Shown here one piece after another: positions 1 to 7,882 of a stretch of 64,000 bases of DNA. Position 1 is the first letter of the stretch; every line of letters begins with the position of its first letter. This DNA is from Dyella telluris. GTDB lineage: Bacteria; Pseudomonadota; Gammaproteobacteria; Xanthomonadales; Rhodanobacteraceae. Made by a program: the position numbers and the translations under genes. The notes beneath the pieces were generated by a model, which was not told the DNA's origin, made no database searches, and saw only the letters and a program-made list of their open reading frames with translations. The stretch covers positions 1,178,001-1,242,000 of the forward strand of contig NZ_CP060412.1 of NCBI RefSeq assembly GCF_014297575.1, in the 5' to 3' direction.

Positions 1-841
1 TCTGCACGATGGGGCCCGCCGAGTAGTCGGTACCGTACTGCGTGGTGTTGGTCACATTCAGCGACAGTGCCAGCGGTGCGGAACCATTGCCGAGAGTGAC
101 CGAATTGAAGGCCAGCGTGCCGTTGGTCGGCGTGGTGAGCTTGCCGGTGCTGTCGAAGGTCATCGACTGCGTGCCGGCGCTCTGGCCGTCCACATACAGG
201 TTGGCGTCCCAGGTGTTGGTGCCGGTCTTCACGTAATAGACCGTCGCCTGATGCGAGCCACCCTGCGAGTCGTACACGGTCACCGGGGCGGCATTGTTGT
301 AGCTGGTGGAGTCGCTGGTGCTGAACGCGGTGGTCGGCGCGGTGGCGCTGGCCGGCAGGTTGGAGGTCAGCGTGATGGACGACGTGGCCGTGGCGTTGCT
401 CTGTGCCGCCTGCCAGCTGAAGTCCTTCAGCGTGCTCATGTCGAAGCCGCCGTTGCCGTTGGGCGGGTAGATCTGCAGCTTCGCGCCATCGGGCGTGGTC
501 ACGTAGCCGTTGGAGTTCTTCTCGAAGTCGCCAGCGCGGGTGTACTGCACGCCGCTGCCGTTGTTGACGGCGAAGAAGCCGTTGCCGTTGATGGCAAGGT
601 CAAGGCTGTTGCCGGTGGTCTGCAGGTCACCCTGGTTGAACTGCTGGGCCACCTTCTCAAGCGTAACGCCACTGCCGACGGCGGTGGAATTGAGGTTGAG
701 GCCGGTGACCGCAAAAATGTCCGCAAACTCCGCGCGCGAACCCTTGAAGCCGGTGGTGTTCGCGTTGGCGATGTTGTTGGCGATGACGTTGAGATCGGAC
801 TGGGCAGCGTTGATGCCGCTGAGCGCCGTATTGAGTGCCAT
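1..841 (-). CDS. flgE: Flagellar hook protein FlgE (N-terminal part, cut by window edge)
   Basis: Encodes the hook subunit, which polymerises outside the cell into the universal joint between rod and filament. Translation on the minus strand from ATG at 841 begins MALNTALSGINAAQ, followed by the rod/hook N-terminal signature (SDLNVIANNIANANTTGFKG). Further in come the hook D1 stretch (DLQTTGNSLDLAINGNGFF) and Ser/Thr-rich D2 sequence. About 280 codons are visible with no stop, so the C-terminus lies left of the window. It is the last visible gene of flgBCDE, 36 bp after flgD. FlgE is favoured over FlgF/FlgG because it directly follows flgD and has the long Thr/Ser-rich middle domain. Confidence 0.95.
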   Translation of the reverse strand, partial: MALNTALSGINAAQSDLNVIANNIANANTTGFKGSRAEFADIFAVTGLNLNSTAVGSGVTLEKVAQQFNQGDLQTTGNSLDLAINGNGFFAVNNGSGVQYTRAGDFEKNSNGYVTTPDGAKLQIYPPNGNGGFDMSTLKDFSWQAAQSNATATSSITLTSNLPASATAPTTAFSTSDSTSYNNAAPVTVYDSQGGSHQATVYYVKTGTNTWDANLYVDGQSAGTQSMTFDSTGKLTTPTNGTLAFNSVTLGNGSAPLALSLNVTNTTQYGTDYSAGPIVQ

Positions 842-877
842 GTTCGTTTACCTCGTGAGGAAATGACGCGCGACGCG

Positions 878-1561
878 TCAGAGAATCTGTGCGACCTGGC
901 TGAGCGACACACCGCCCACGCCCGCGACCTGCAGGTAGGTGCCCAGCGTGCTGCCGCCGTAACCCACGCCTGTCACTGAACCCGCCACATAGGTGTCCAG
1001 CGACGCACTGCCCGTGGCGGCCTTGAGCGTGTACGTGCCCGAGGCCACCGCATTGCCGTTGTCATCCGTGCCATCCCAGCTGAACTGCTGGAGACCCGCG
1101 CTCTGCGTGCCCATGTCGATGTTGCGAACCACATTGCCGCTGCTATCGAGCACCTGCACGGTGACGCTGCCGGTGGCGGTGACGTTCACCGCACCCTTCA
1201 CCGCATCGCTGCCGTCGTACGTCGCGGAGCTGCTGGGCACCATGACCTCGCGACCGACCAGGTTCGAGGAGCTCAGCACCTGCGAGGTCTGCATGGCCGA
1301 GCTCACGTTGGAGCTAAGCGTCTGCAGGTCGGTATCCAGCTGCTGCGTCGAAGAAAGCTGGCTGAACTGCGCCATCTGCGAAACGAACTGCGAGTTGTCG
1401 ACCGGATTGGTCGGGTCCTGCGCCTGCAGCTGGGCCGTCATCAGCTTGAGAAAGTCGGCCTGCGTCATGGTGCTCGACAACGCCGAGTTGACGCTGGTCG
1501 AGCTACTCGAGCTGCTGGAGCTTCCGGTATTGGTAGTGTTGGTGCTGGGAATCGTGGTCAC
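878..1561 (-). CDS. flgD: Flagellar hook assembly (capping) protein FlgD
   Basis: Scaffold that caps the growing hook and is discarded once the hook is complete. The 227-residue product has a low-complexity Ser/Thr/Asn N-terminus, then the FlgD signature (MTQADFLKLMTAQLQAQDP, NPVDNSQFVSQMAQFS). The C-terminal half contains the FlgD Ig-like domain (FSWDGTDDNGNAVASGTYT). The start is GTG at 1561, chosen because GGGAGGAAA lies just upstream and the frame runs only 17 bp after the flgC stop. The first internal ATG would drop the N-terminal linker. Co-transcribed with flgB, flgC and flgE. Confidence 0.93.
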   Translation of the reverse strand: MTTIPSTNTTNTGSSSSSSSSTSVNSALSSTMTQADFLKLMTAQLQAQDPTNPVDNSQFVSQMAQFSQLSSTQQLDTDLQTLSSNVSSAMQTSQVLSSSNLVGREVMVPSSSATYDGSDAVKGAVNVTATGSVTVQVLDSSGNVVRNIDMGTQSAGLQQFSWDGTDDNGNAVASGTYTLKAATGSASLDTYVAGSVTGVGYGGSTLGTYLQVAGVGGVSLSQVAQIL

Positions 1562-1578
1562 GTGGGTTTCCTCCCGGC

Positions 1579-2007
1579 TTACTTGCCGAGGTCGAGGGTC
1601 TTGAGCATCAACTGCTTGGTGGTGTTCATCGCCTCGACGTTGTTCTGGTACGAACGCGATGCGGTGATCATGTTCACCAGCTCGTCGATGGGATTGACGT
1701 TGCTGCCGTACACGTAGCCGGTGGCATCGGCCATCGGATTGCCCGGCTCGTAATGCGCCTGCACGTCGGCCTGGCTTTCGGTAACGCCCTTCACCTGCAC
1801 GCCGACCGCGCTGTCCGCATCGGCGCTCTTGGCGCTGCCGATGGCCTTCTGCACGGCGGCGAACAAGGGTTCCTTCGCGCGATAGGCGCCCTCGGGCGTG
1901 CCCGACACGCTGTCGGCATTGGCGAGGTTGCTGGCCACGGTGTTGAGCCGCAGCGACTGCGCTGCCATGCCCGAGCCCGCGACATCGAAAATCTTGAAGA
2001 GGGACAT
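1579..2007 (-). CDS. flgC: Flagellar basal-body rod protein FlgC
   Basis: Proximal rod subunit exported by the flagellar type III system. The 142-residue product starts MSLFKIFDVAGSGMAAQSLR and carries the rod motif LNTVASNLANADS. It ends with the typical C-terminal helix (NMITASRSYQNNVEAMNTTK). Its ATG overlaps the flgB TGA by one base (TGATG), a sign of translational coupling. The length matches the family, and no alternative identity is plausible. Confidence 0.95.
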   Translation of the reverse strand: MSLFKIFDVAGSGMAAQSLRLNTVASNLANADSVSGTPEGAYRAKEPLFAAVQKAIGSAKSADADSAVGVQVKGVTESQADVQAHYEPGNPMADATGYVYGSNVNPIDELVNMITASRSYQNNVEAMNTTKQLMLKTLDLGK

Positions 2008-2408
2008 CAGCCCTGGCCTCCGGTAATGGCCGTACGCAGCATGTGGATCTGCGCCGTGATGAAGGAGAGGCTGGCCTGGTAATGCACGCCGTTGGCGGCG
2101 AAGTTCGCCTGCTCCACCTGCGTATCCACGGTGTTGCCATCCATCGACGGCTGCGTGGGCGTGCGGTACGCCAGCTTCTTGGCGGCTTGCGCCTGCGGAT
2201 CGATCTGGCCCTGCTGCGTGATCGTCATCGGCAGGTTGCTGCCGGTGCCGCTGGCGCTGGCCAGCGCCTTCTTGAAATCGACGTCGCGCGCCAAGTAACC
2301 CGGCGTGTCCGCATTGGCCAGATTGCTCGCCAGCACCTCGCTGCGCTTCTGCCACATGTCGAGTGCCTGCGTGTGCAGACCGAACAGGTTGTCGTTGATC
2401 GAACTCAT
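2007..2408 (-). CDS. flgB: Flagellar basal-body rod protein FlgB
   Basis: Proximal rod subunit, first gene of the leftward flgBCDE operon. The 133-residue product begins MSSINDNLFGLHTQALDM and carries the rod motif SNLANADTPGYLARDVDF. The C-terminal part is hydrophobic and helical, as expected for stacking in the rod. AGGAG lies 6 bp before the ATG. A sigma-54 promoter sits about 40 bp upstream, which fits a middle-class flagellar operon driven by an FleQ/FlrC-type activator not encoded in this window. Confidence 0.95.
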   Translation of the reverse strand: MSSINDNLFGLHTQALDMWQKRSEVLASNLANADTPGYLARDVDFKKALASASGTGSNLPMTITQQGQIDPQAQAAKKLAYRTPTQPSMDGNTVDTQVEQANFAANGVHYQASLSFITAQIHMLRTAITGGQG

Positions 2409-2444
2409 CGCTCACTCCTGCGGCGGGGGCCGCGGGAGGGTTTG

Positions 2445-2460
2445 AGCAATTTGCGTGCCA
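2445..2460 (-). promoter_or_regulatory. Sigma-54 (-24/-12) promoter of flgBCDE
   Basis: Read on the minus strand the site is TGGCACG-CAAA-TTGCT, a full match to TGGCACG-N4-TTGCW. The -12 element lies about 37 bp before the flgB ATG, so transcription should start near 2434. The family rule is RpoN-dependent transcription of rod and hook genes in polar flagellates. The site itself is seen directly; its use is inferred. Confidence 0.88.
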
Positions 2461-2727
2461 CTGTCTTCACATGACCCGGGAGGCCGCGTGGCTGTTGGGT
2501 TTGCGGGGTTTATGCCGCGGGGGTTCGGGTGGGTATGTCGGAAAGTCGACGCGGGTGGTAGCGGCTTTCTGGCGCGCGGGGGATGGGGCCTGGGCGGCCT
2601 GCTTTCTTGGCTCCCTCTCCCCTTCGGGGAGAGGGCTGGGGTGAGGCGTGGGTGCTCGCCTCACCGTTAGACAGGAACCGTGATCCTAGCGAGGCGCTTT
2701 GCAACATCCGAAGGGCTGGTCTAGCTG

Positions 2728-3815
2728 GGATCCAGTGACTTGGCTCTGGCCTTCGGTATGCGGTGATTCGGCCAGGTTGCCGCTTACGCAGCGGGGGCGT
2801 TTCGACCTCCTGCCGGAGGCCGAGTCACTTTTCTTTTGCTGGCCCAAAAGAAAAGTAACCCAAAGAAAATGGCCTTAAAGGCTGGCAGCATGCCGATGGG
2901 ATAAGCCCGAACGGCTGAGGAACGTTGTTGCTTGGCAACCTCCGCCTCTACACAGCGGGTACAACAAAGCGCTTCGCAACGCGCCCAAGCGCAGAGGGCT
3001 TAACGCGGAGCGTCGTGCCGCTGCGCGGCACCTCCTTCCATGCCCGTAGGGTGTTCACGTTGAACATCCCCTGTCGCTCGTCCTCTCCCGTTCGGGAGAG
3101 GACTGGGGTAAGCACTGAGGTGAGAAAGCACCGGGCTTAGCCGTGCGAGAGACCTGCTGTAGGAGCGAACTTGTGCGCGACCGCAGCGCCATGTCGATAC
3201 CGCTCCGTCAGGTGGTCGCGCACAAGTGCGCTCCTACAGAAAAGCCCGTGCCGGATACGGCGTCACAGCGAGAGACTCCATGTGCAGTGCAGTGGCACGA
3301 GTCGCGAACAGGGTTTGCTCCCACCGACAAGACAAGCCGGGAGGCAATACGCCACCGCGCCTTGCGGCGCGATGTGCAGCGCAGCTGCACGAGCCTTCGG
3401 CTCAGGCTCTGGCTCTGGCTTTTGACCTACCCGCCCCCTTGAGCGGCGGTGAGGGGCGGACGACAGGCCCGCAGGGGGATCGGCAAGGATGCCGATCCCT
3501 TTTCGACAGGACAGGGACGTCCTGTCGAAAAGCCCGGCCGACCCTCGCGGACTGGCCGGCTTCACCGGCCAGCGCCGCGATGGGGGTGCCTTTCTCTTTG
3601 GTTACTTTCTCTTGGGCAAGCAAGAGAAAGTGACCCGGCCTCCGGCAGGAGGTCGGAACGCCCGCTGCGTAAGCGGCCAGGTCGCGGTAGCGCTAAGCCC
3701 GAAGGCCAGGAACAAAGTCATTGGACCCCTGCCTACGCAGGGGTGACGGCTAAAGAAGGAGTGAGGCAAGACTTGCCCCTCACCCCAACCCTCTCTCCGG
3801 AGGGGAGAGGGAGCA
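2728..3815 (+). repeat. Composite intergenic repeat, full copy A (left + right halves)
   Basis: Fills the 1.4 kb gap between cheV (3' end) and flgB, with no credible gene. It has inverted arms of about 90-100 bp at 2772-2870 and 3591-3681. Each arm contains the palindrome GACCTCCTGCCGGAGGCC and an A/T-rich inverted motif (CTTTTCTTTTG/CAAAAGAAAAG). Between the arms lie a CCTCTCCC/GGGAGAGG hairpin near 3090-3117, a GTAG-type REP pair at 3158-3238, and two strong hairpins (3476-3499 and 3500-3531). It ends in a CCTCACCCC...GGGGAGAGGG REP near 3777-3815. Nearly the same sequence recurs at 9199-10321 and 27790-28880. A separate CTCCCTCTCCCC-type REP lies outside the copy, near 2609-2655. Confidence 0.85.
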
Positions 3816-3838
3816 AAGAGCAGCGGGCCAGCGCCCCC

Positions 3839-4768
3839 TCAAAACCGCTCTAACGTCCCCGGCATCAAATCCAGCACCGCCTGCGCCAACACATCCGGCT
3901 GGAACTTCGCCACGAAGCGATCCGCGTTCACCTCGCGCACCATGGCTTCATTGAAGATGCCGCTGATCGAGCTATGCAGCACCACCTTCAGCGAGCGCAG
4001 CGCCGGTGTCTCGCGGATGGCGCGCGTCAGCGCGTAGCCGTCCATGCGCGGCATTTCGATATCCGATACCACCAGGGTCACGCTTTCCTCGCCCTGCGCC
4101 TGGGCAATCGCCTCCAGACGCTCCAGGGCTTCGCGTCCGTCCTGGGCGACCACGCATTCCACATCCATCTGGCGGAACAGGTTCACCAGCTGGTTGCGGG
4201 CCACCAGTGAGTCGTCCACCACCATCACGCGGCGCGGCTGCAGGTCATGCACACGGGCAATGCGCTGCATCGGTTCGGAGAGTTCGGTGCGGGTGGCATT
4301 GAACGTGGCCAGTACGTGCTCTACGTCCACCACCGCGATCAGGGCGCCATCCACGCGGGTCACCGCATTGACCCGGCTGCCGAAGCCCAGCGCGGCGGCG
4401 GGAGCCGCCAGGGATTCGCCGGCGCAGTGAACCAGGCGCTGCGGCTCAGCCACCAGGAAACCCTGCACGCTGCGGCTGAACTCGGTAACCATCAGGTGGG
4501 CCGAGGACACGTCGCGCAACGAGGGGTAACCCAGCGCCACGGCCAGGTCGATCACCGGGATGGTGGTGCCGCGGTAGTCGCAACTGCCGGCAATCAGGGG
4601 ATTGGCGTCGGGCATGCGCTCCATCGGCGGGCGGCGCATGACCTCCCTCACCTTGAATACGTTGATGCCGAACAGCTGCTCGTCGCCCATCCGGAACAGC
4701 AGCATCGCCACCCGGTTGTGGCCTGCCAGCTTGGTCTGCTGCTCTACCTTGTCCATCCACGCAGTCAT
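3839..4768 (-). CDS. cheV: Chemotaxis coupling/response-regulator protein CheV
   Basis: Fusion of a CheW-like coupling domain (residues about 15-170) and a CheY-like receiver (about 185-309). It connects chemoreceptors to CheA and adjusts signalling through phosphorylation. The CheW part shows [11 protein letters not shown] and [14 protein letters not shown]. The receiver shows VMVVDDS, the acceptor aspartate in [12 protein letters not shown], and the late lysine in FVAKF. The start is ATG at 4768 behind GAGGAAAAC, giving 309 residues; upstream in-frame codons add only low-complexity sequence. A sigma-28-like promoter lies 40 bp upstream and the gene is divergent from the chemoreceptor gene at 4933. 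Confidence 0.93.
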   Translation of the reverse strand: MTAWMDKVEQQTKLAGHNRVAMLLFRMGDEQLFGINVFKVREVMRRPPMERMPDANPLIAGSCDYRGTTIPVIDLAVALGYPSLRDVSSAHLMVTEFSRSVQGFLVAEPQRLVHCAGESLAAPAAALGFGSRVNAVTRVDGALIAVVDVEHVLATFNATRTELSEPMQRIARVHDLQPRRVMVVDDSLVARNQLVNLFRQMDVECVVAQDGREALERLEAIAQAQGEESVTLVVSDIEMPRMDGYALTRAIRETPALRSLKVVLHSSISGIFNEAMVREVNADRFVAKFQPDVLAQAVLDLMPGTLERF

Positions 4769-4808
4769 GCGTTTTCCTCGCCGCGGCCCTGCCGCCTTTA
4801 CTCCCCGC

Positions 4809-4835
4809 GTATCGGCCGCGACGGCGCCGGCTTGA
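4809..4835 (-). promoter_or_regulatory. Probable sigma-28 (FliA) promoter of cheV
   Basis: On the minus strand the sequence reads TCAAGCCG-N11-GCCGATAC, about 40 bp before the cheV ATG. The -10 matches GCCGATAA at 7 of 8 positions. The TCAAG -35 is weaker against TAAAGTTT but resembles the form seen in pseudomonad-type FliA promoters. A late-class flagellar promoter suits a chemotaxis gene. Confidence 0.6.
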
Positions 4836-4852
4836 GGGGGTGCCAACGGCGG

Positions 4853-4868
4853 TGGCACGTCGCTTGCT
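4853..4868 (+). promoter_or_regulatory. Sigma-54 promoter of the chemoreceptor-flgA operon
   Basis: TGGCACG-TCGC-TTGCT matches the -24/-12 consensus completely and lies about 65 bp before the ATG at 4933. It should drive the soluble chemoreceptor gene and the overlapping flgA. It sits back-to-back with the sigma-28-like cheV promoter, so two flagellar sigma factors are used in one 165 bp divergent region. Confidence 0.87.
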
Positions 4869-4932
4869 TCTCAAGTTCCGACATTTGCCGCCGATGCCGG
4901 GGGCGACCCTTTTAGGAAGGAACGATCCACCC

Positions 4933-6240
4933 ATGAGCCTCATCTGGAGCCAGCATCTCGCCGACCTCGCCCGCGCCGCCGCGGCAGGGGACAAGGCGCA
5001 GGTCGCCCAACTGTCCGCCCGCCACCCGCGCGCCGCGCAGGCGTTGGCCCCGTTGCTGGCGGCCGTGTCCACGCAGCGACCGCCGGCGGCCGTCGCCCTG
5101 CAGACCATGGAACAGCTGGGCCTGGTGCTCGGCTCGGCCCAGCAGCTGGCGCGCGAGCAGGCCTCCATGCACCAGTCGGCACAGGAAAGCCGCGACGACG
5201 TCGGCCGTTTGACGGACGGCAGCGCCGGAATCTCGACGTCACTGCAGCAAATCGCCACCGGCCTGGATTACGCACGTCAGACCGGTGAAAGCAGCGAGCG
5301 CAGCGTGAGCGAGCTGGATGGCCAGCTGCGCCTGCTGCGCACCGCGCTGTCGGCCATGAATCGCAACCAGAGCAAGCTGGCCGAACAGGTCGCCCAGATC
5401 CGCAAGCTCACCGGCGTGGTGCAGGAGATCGCGCACCAGACCAACCTGGTGGCGCTCAATGCCGCCATCGAAGCCGCCCGTGCCGGTGAAGCCGGGCGCG
5501 GCTTTGCCGTGGTGGCGGACGAGGTGAAGCAGCTGGCCGAAAAGACCAGCCAGGCCACCGGCGAAATCGAAGGCGTCACCAGCTCCATCGGTGACTTCTC
5601 CCAACAGTTGGATGGCGACGTGCAGCAGGGCCTGCAGCGCCTGGACCGCGCACAGGGCGGCCTTACCCAGACGGAAACCTCGCTGCGCGACAGCGGCGAA
5701 GCGCTGCGCCAGATCGGCGAGCGCATCGGCGGCATGCACAAGAACCAGGATGCCCAGCACGCCCGCGCCGTGGCTGCTCAGGCCGCCCTGGGCGCGTGGC
5801 ACCGCCGTTCGGCCGAAGCCACGCGTCAGTCCGAGGCCCTGAGCCGCGGCGCCCTGCTCGGCCATCGTCTGGCGCTGGACTGGCTGGAATCGGAAAGCGG
5901 CGAAGATCCGGCCAGCCTCAGCCTGACCGTGCGCGAAGCCGCGCAGGGGCTGCGCCAGGCCATGGAGCTGGCCCTGCAGGAACCGGCCGCCCTCGACCGC
6001 CGCTGGTTCGATACCCAGGCGCTGGCCCGCACGCTTGAACGCCTTACCGCCAGCCGTGCCGGCAGCCCTGCCGCCCACGCGCTGAGCGCCGCCGGCTCCC
6101 GCCTGCGCGAACAGGGCAGCAGCTTCGCCACCCTGCTGTGTGACGGCCAGCTCGACCAAGCCGGCCAGGTGATGACGCAGCTGGAAGGCGAACGCGAAAC
6201 CCTGCTCGCCCAGCTCAACGTGCTGCTGGCCGACCTGTGA
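4933..6240 (+). CDS. Soluble methyl-accepting chemotaxis-type signalling protein
   Basis: A 435-residue chemoreceptor with no signal peptide, transmembrane segment or HAMP domain, so cytoplasmic. The signalling tip is plain: [19 protein letters not shown] followed by [20 protein letters not shown] (about residues 155-205), which contacts CheA/CheW. Long Gln/Leu/Arg-rich helices flank it. The C-terminal 130 residues are helical and unrecognised; I do not see the His/Trp pattern of a zinc-binding CZB domain. The start at 4933 follows AGGAAGG. It overlaps flgA by 4 bases (GTGA), so the two are coupled, which is an unusual partnership. The stimulus is unknown. Confidence 0.85.
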   Translation: MSLIWSQHLADLARAAAAGDKAQVAQLSARHPRAAQALAPLLAAVSTQRPPAAVALQTMEQLGLVLGSAQQLAREQASMHQSAQESRDDVGRLTDGSAGISTSLQQIATGLDYARQTGESSERSVSELDGQLRLLRTALSAMNRNQSKLAEQVAQIRKLTGVVQEIAHQTNLVALNAAIEAARAGEAGRGFAVVADEVKQLAEKTSQATGEIEGVTSSIGDFSQQLDGDVQQGLQRLDRAQGGLTQTETSLRDSGEALRQIGERIGGMHKNQDAQHARAVAAQAALGAWHRRSAEATRQSEALSRGALLGHRLALDWLESESGEDPASLSLTVREAAQGLRQAMELALQEPAALDRRWFDTQALARTLERLTASRAGSPAAHALSAAGSRLREQGSSFATLLCDGQLDQAGQVMTQLEGERETLLAQLNVLLADL

Positions 6241-6929
6241 TCCGCCGCGTACTGGCCTCCCTGCTGCTCGGTGCCCTCGTGGTGCCCGCCCATGCCGCGG
6301 AGCCGGCACAGGCGGCGCGCGCGATGGCCGAGCAGTGGTTGCGCGGCCAGTACGCCACGCCCGGCAGCCGGGTGGTGGCCCAGGCAGCAGAACTGGACAC
6401 GCGCACGCTGGAACTGGCGCCGTGCCCCGCCGCACTCAACGCCAGCCTGCAGAACGGCGCCCGCCTGATGCCCCGCATGACCGTGCTGGTGCGTTGCCCC
6501 GGCGCCGATGGCTGGACCCTGCACGTACCGGTACAGCTTCAGGTGTTCCGCCAGGTGCTGGTGCTGGTGCACCCGCTTCAGCGCGGCGACGGCGTCCGCG
6601 CGGACGACGTGCGCATGGAAGAACGCGACATCACGCGACTGGGCTACGGCTTCGTCAGCGACCCGGCGGAGCTGGAAGGACGTACCCTGTCGCGCGCCCT
6701 GGGCGTGGGCAGCATCGTCACCCCGTCCGCCCTGGGCGGGCGCAGCGCCGTGAAAGCGGGAGATCAGGTTCAGCTGGTATCCCGCCTCAACGGCATCGAG
6801 GTCCGCGCCAGCGGCGTCGCACTGGGCAGCGGGGACAGCGGATCGCGCCTGCGGGTACGCAACGGCAGCTCCGGCAAGGTGATCGACGCCATGGTGATGG
6901 CGCCAGGCGAGGTGCTGGCCCTGCCATGA
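6237..6929 (+). CDS. flgA: Flagellar P-ring assembly chaperone FlgA
   Basis: Periplasmic chaperone for P-ring (FlgI) polymerisation. The 230-residue product starts at GTG, overlapping the previous stop. It has a Sec signal ([20 protein letters not shown], cleavage after AHA). An N-terminal FlgA region contains a Cys pair ([19 protein letters not shown]). The C-terminal SAF domain shows [22 protein letters not shown] and [20 protein letters not shown], ending in GEVLALP. The length is normal. It is followed by the sigma-28 promoter of flgM. Confidence 0.93.
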   Translation: MIRRVLASLLLGALVVPAHAAEPAQAARAMAEQWLRGQYATPGSRVVAQAAELDTRTLELAPCPAALNASLQNGARLMPRMTVLVRCPGADGWTLHVPVQLQVFRQVLVLVHPLQRGDGVRADDVRMEERDITRLGYGFVSDPAELEGRTLSRALGVGSIVTPSALGGRSAVKAGDQVQLVSRLNGIEVRASGVALGSGDSGSRLRVRNGSSGKVIDAMVMAPGEVLALP

Positions 6930-6957
6930 CCCCGTACTGAGCGACCGACCGACCGAT

Positions 6958-6984
6958 TAAAGTTTGTGGCCAGCCGGCCGATCC
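6958..6984 (+). promoter_or_regulatory. Sigma-28 (FliA) promoter of flgMN
   Basis: TAAAGTTT-N11-GCCGATCC: the -35 is a perfect match and the -10 matches at 6 of 8 positions, with exact 11 bp spacing. It lies 38 bp before the flgM ATG. FliA-driven expression of its own anti-sigma factor is a conserved feedback in flagellar systems. Confidence 0.9.
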
Positions 6985-7022
6985 TGTGAACAACAGGGCC
7001 AGATATCCAAGAGAACGGACCC

Positions 7023-7346
7023 ATGAATACCACCATCTCAAACAACGGCTTGCCGAAGCTTCCCCAGCCCGCCACGGGTCAGGGCAGCAGTTCCACGCAG
7101 AGCCCCGCCAGCACGACGTCCACCGACGCCGCGACCGGCAGCACGGGCACGAACGACCGCGTGCAGCTGACCGACTCCGCCCGCGCACTGCAGGAAGCAG
7201 CCCGCACCACCAGCGGAGCCACCATGGACACCAAGAAAGTCGAGCAGATCCGCCAGGCGCTGGCGAACGGCACGTACAAGGTCGACGCCGGACGCATCGC
7301 CGATCGCATGATGTCCCTCGAAACACAGATGAACGGCAAATCATGA
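7023..7346 (+). CDS. flgM: Anti-sigma-28 factor FlgM
   Basis: Binds FliA and blocks late-gene transcription until it is exported through the finished hook. The 107-residue product has a disordered Ser/Thr/Gly-rich N-terminus, then the family core (NDRVQLTDSARALQ) and the FliA-binding C-terminal helices (KKVEQIRQALANGTYKVD, GRIADRMM). It follows a consensus FliA promoter and overlaps flgN by 4 bases (ATGA). Confidence 0.95.
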   Translation: MNTTISNNGLPKLPQPATGQGSSSTQSPASTTSTDAATGSTGTNDRVQLTDSARALQEAARTTSGATMDTKKVEQIRQALANGTYKVDAGRIADRMMSLETQMNGKS

Positions 7347-7789
7347 ACCCCTCGCTGCAAGCCGAACTGGACCATGCCCTGACGGCCGCGGTCGAGGAGA
7401 TGCGGCTGGCAGTGGGCCAATTGATGGACGCGCTCCATGCCGAGCGCACCGCCCTGGAAACGGCTGACGTCGACACGCTCAATCAGGCTGGCGCCAGCAA
7501 GCACGAACTGATGCTGCGGCTGGAACAGCTGGACAGCGAACGCGTGCAGCTCAGCCAGGGCGCACCGGAGGCCAGCCGCGCGCTGGCGCCGAAATGGCAA
7601 GAAGTCCTGCAGTCGCTGCGCGCCTGCCAGCAGCTCAACCAGCGCAACGGCACCCTGGTGGGTATCCGTCTGCAGCAGGTGCGCAAGGCGCTGGCGGTGC
7701 TGACCGGCAACGAGACGGAAGCTAGCGTGTACGGCCGCGCGGGAGACCTGCGCACGAGCCTGCGCTCGCAGACCCTCGCCGAAGCCTGA
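7343..7789 (+). CDS. flgN: Flagellar export chaperone FlgN
   Basis: Export chaperone for the hook-filament junction proteins FlgK and FlgL. The 148-residue product is almost all alpha-helix with heptads (ALHAERTALETADVDTLNQA, KHELMLRLEQLD). It ends in the typical Arg-rich tail (GRAGDLRTSLRSQTLAEA). Its ATG overlaps the flgM stop. Assignment rests on this operon position plus the helical FlgN pattern. Confidence 0.9.
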   Translation: MNPSLQAELDHALTAAVEEMRLAVGQLMDALHAERTALETADVDTLNQAGASKHELMLRLEQLDSERVQLSQGAPEASRALAPKWQEVLQSLRACQQLNQRNGTLVGIRLQQVRKALAVLTGNETEASVYGRAGDLRTSLRSQTLAEA

Positions 7790-7882
7790 TGTAGCAAAAC
7801 GCGCGTGCGGCCTTGCCTCATGCGTGTGTATTTGAAAGCGGCAACCGCCGTCCCCCCACCATCGTCAAGACGTCGATCGATC

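Noticed and set aside
42..979. Plus-strand frames opposite flgE/flgD
   Set aside because: Shadows of flagellar genes; the minus strand gives clear hook protein sequence.
2925..3140. 71-codon frame (LRLYTAGT...RRVFTLNIPCRSS) conserved in copies A and B and partly in C
   Set aside because: It begins at TTG without a ribosome site, runs across REP hairpins, and changes between copies are mostly amino-acid altering. Conservation is explained by the DNA repeat.
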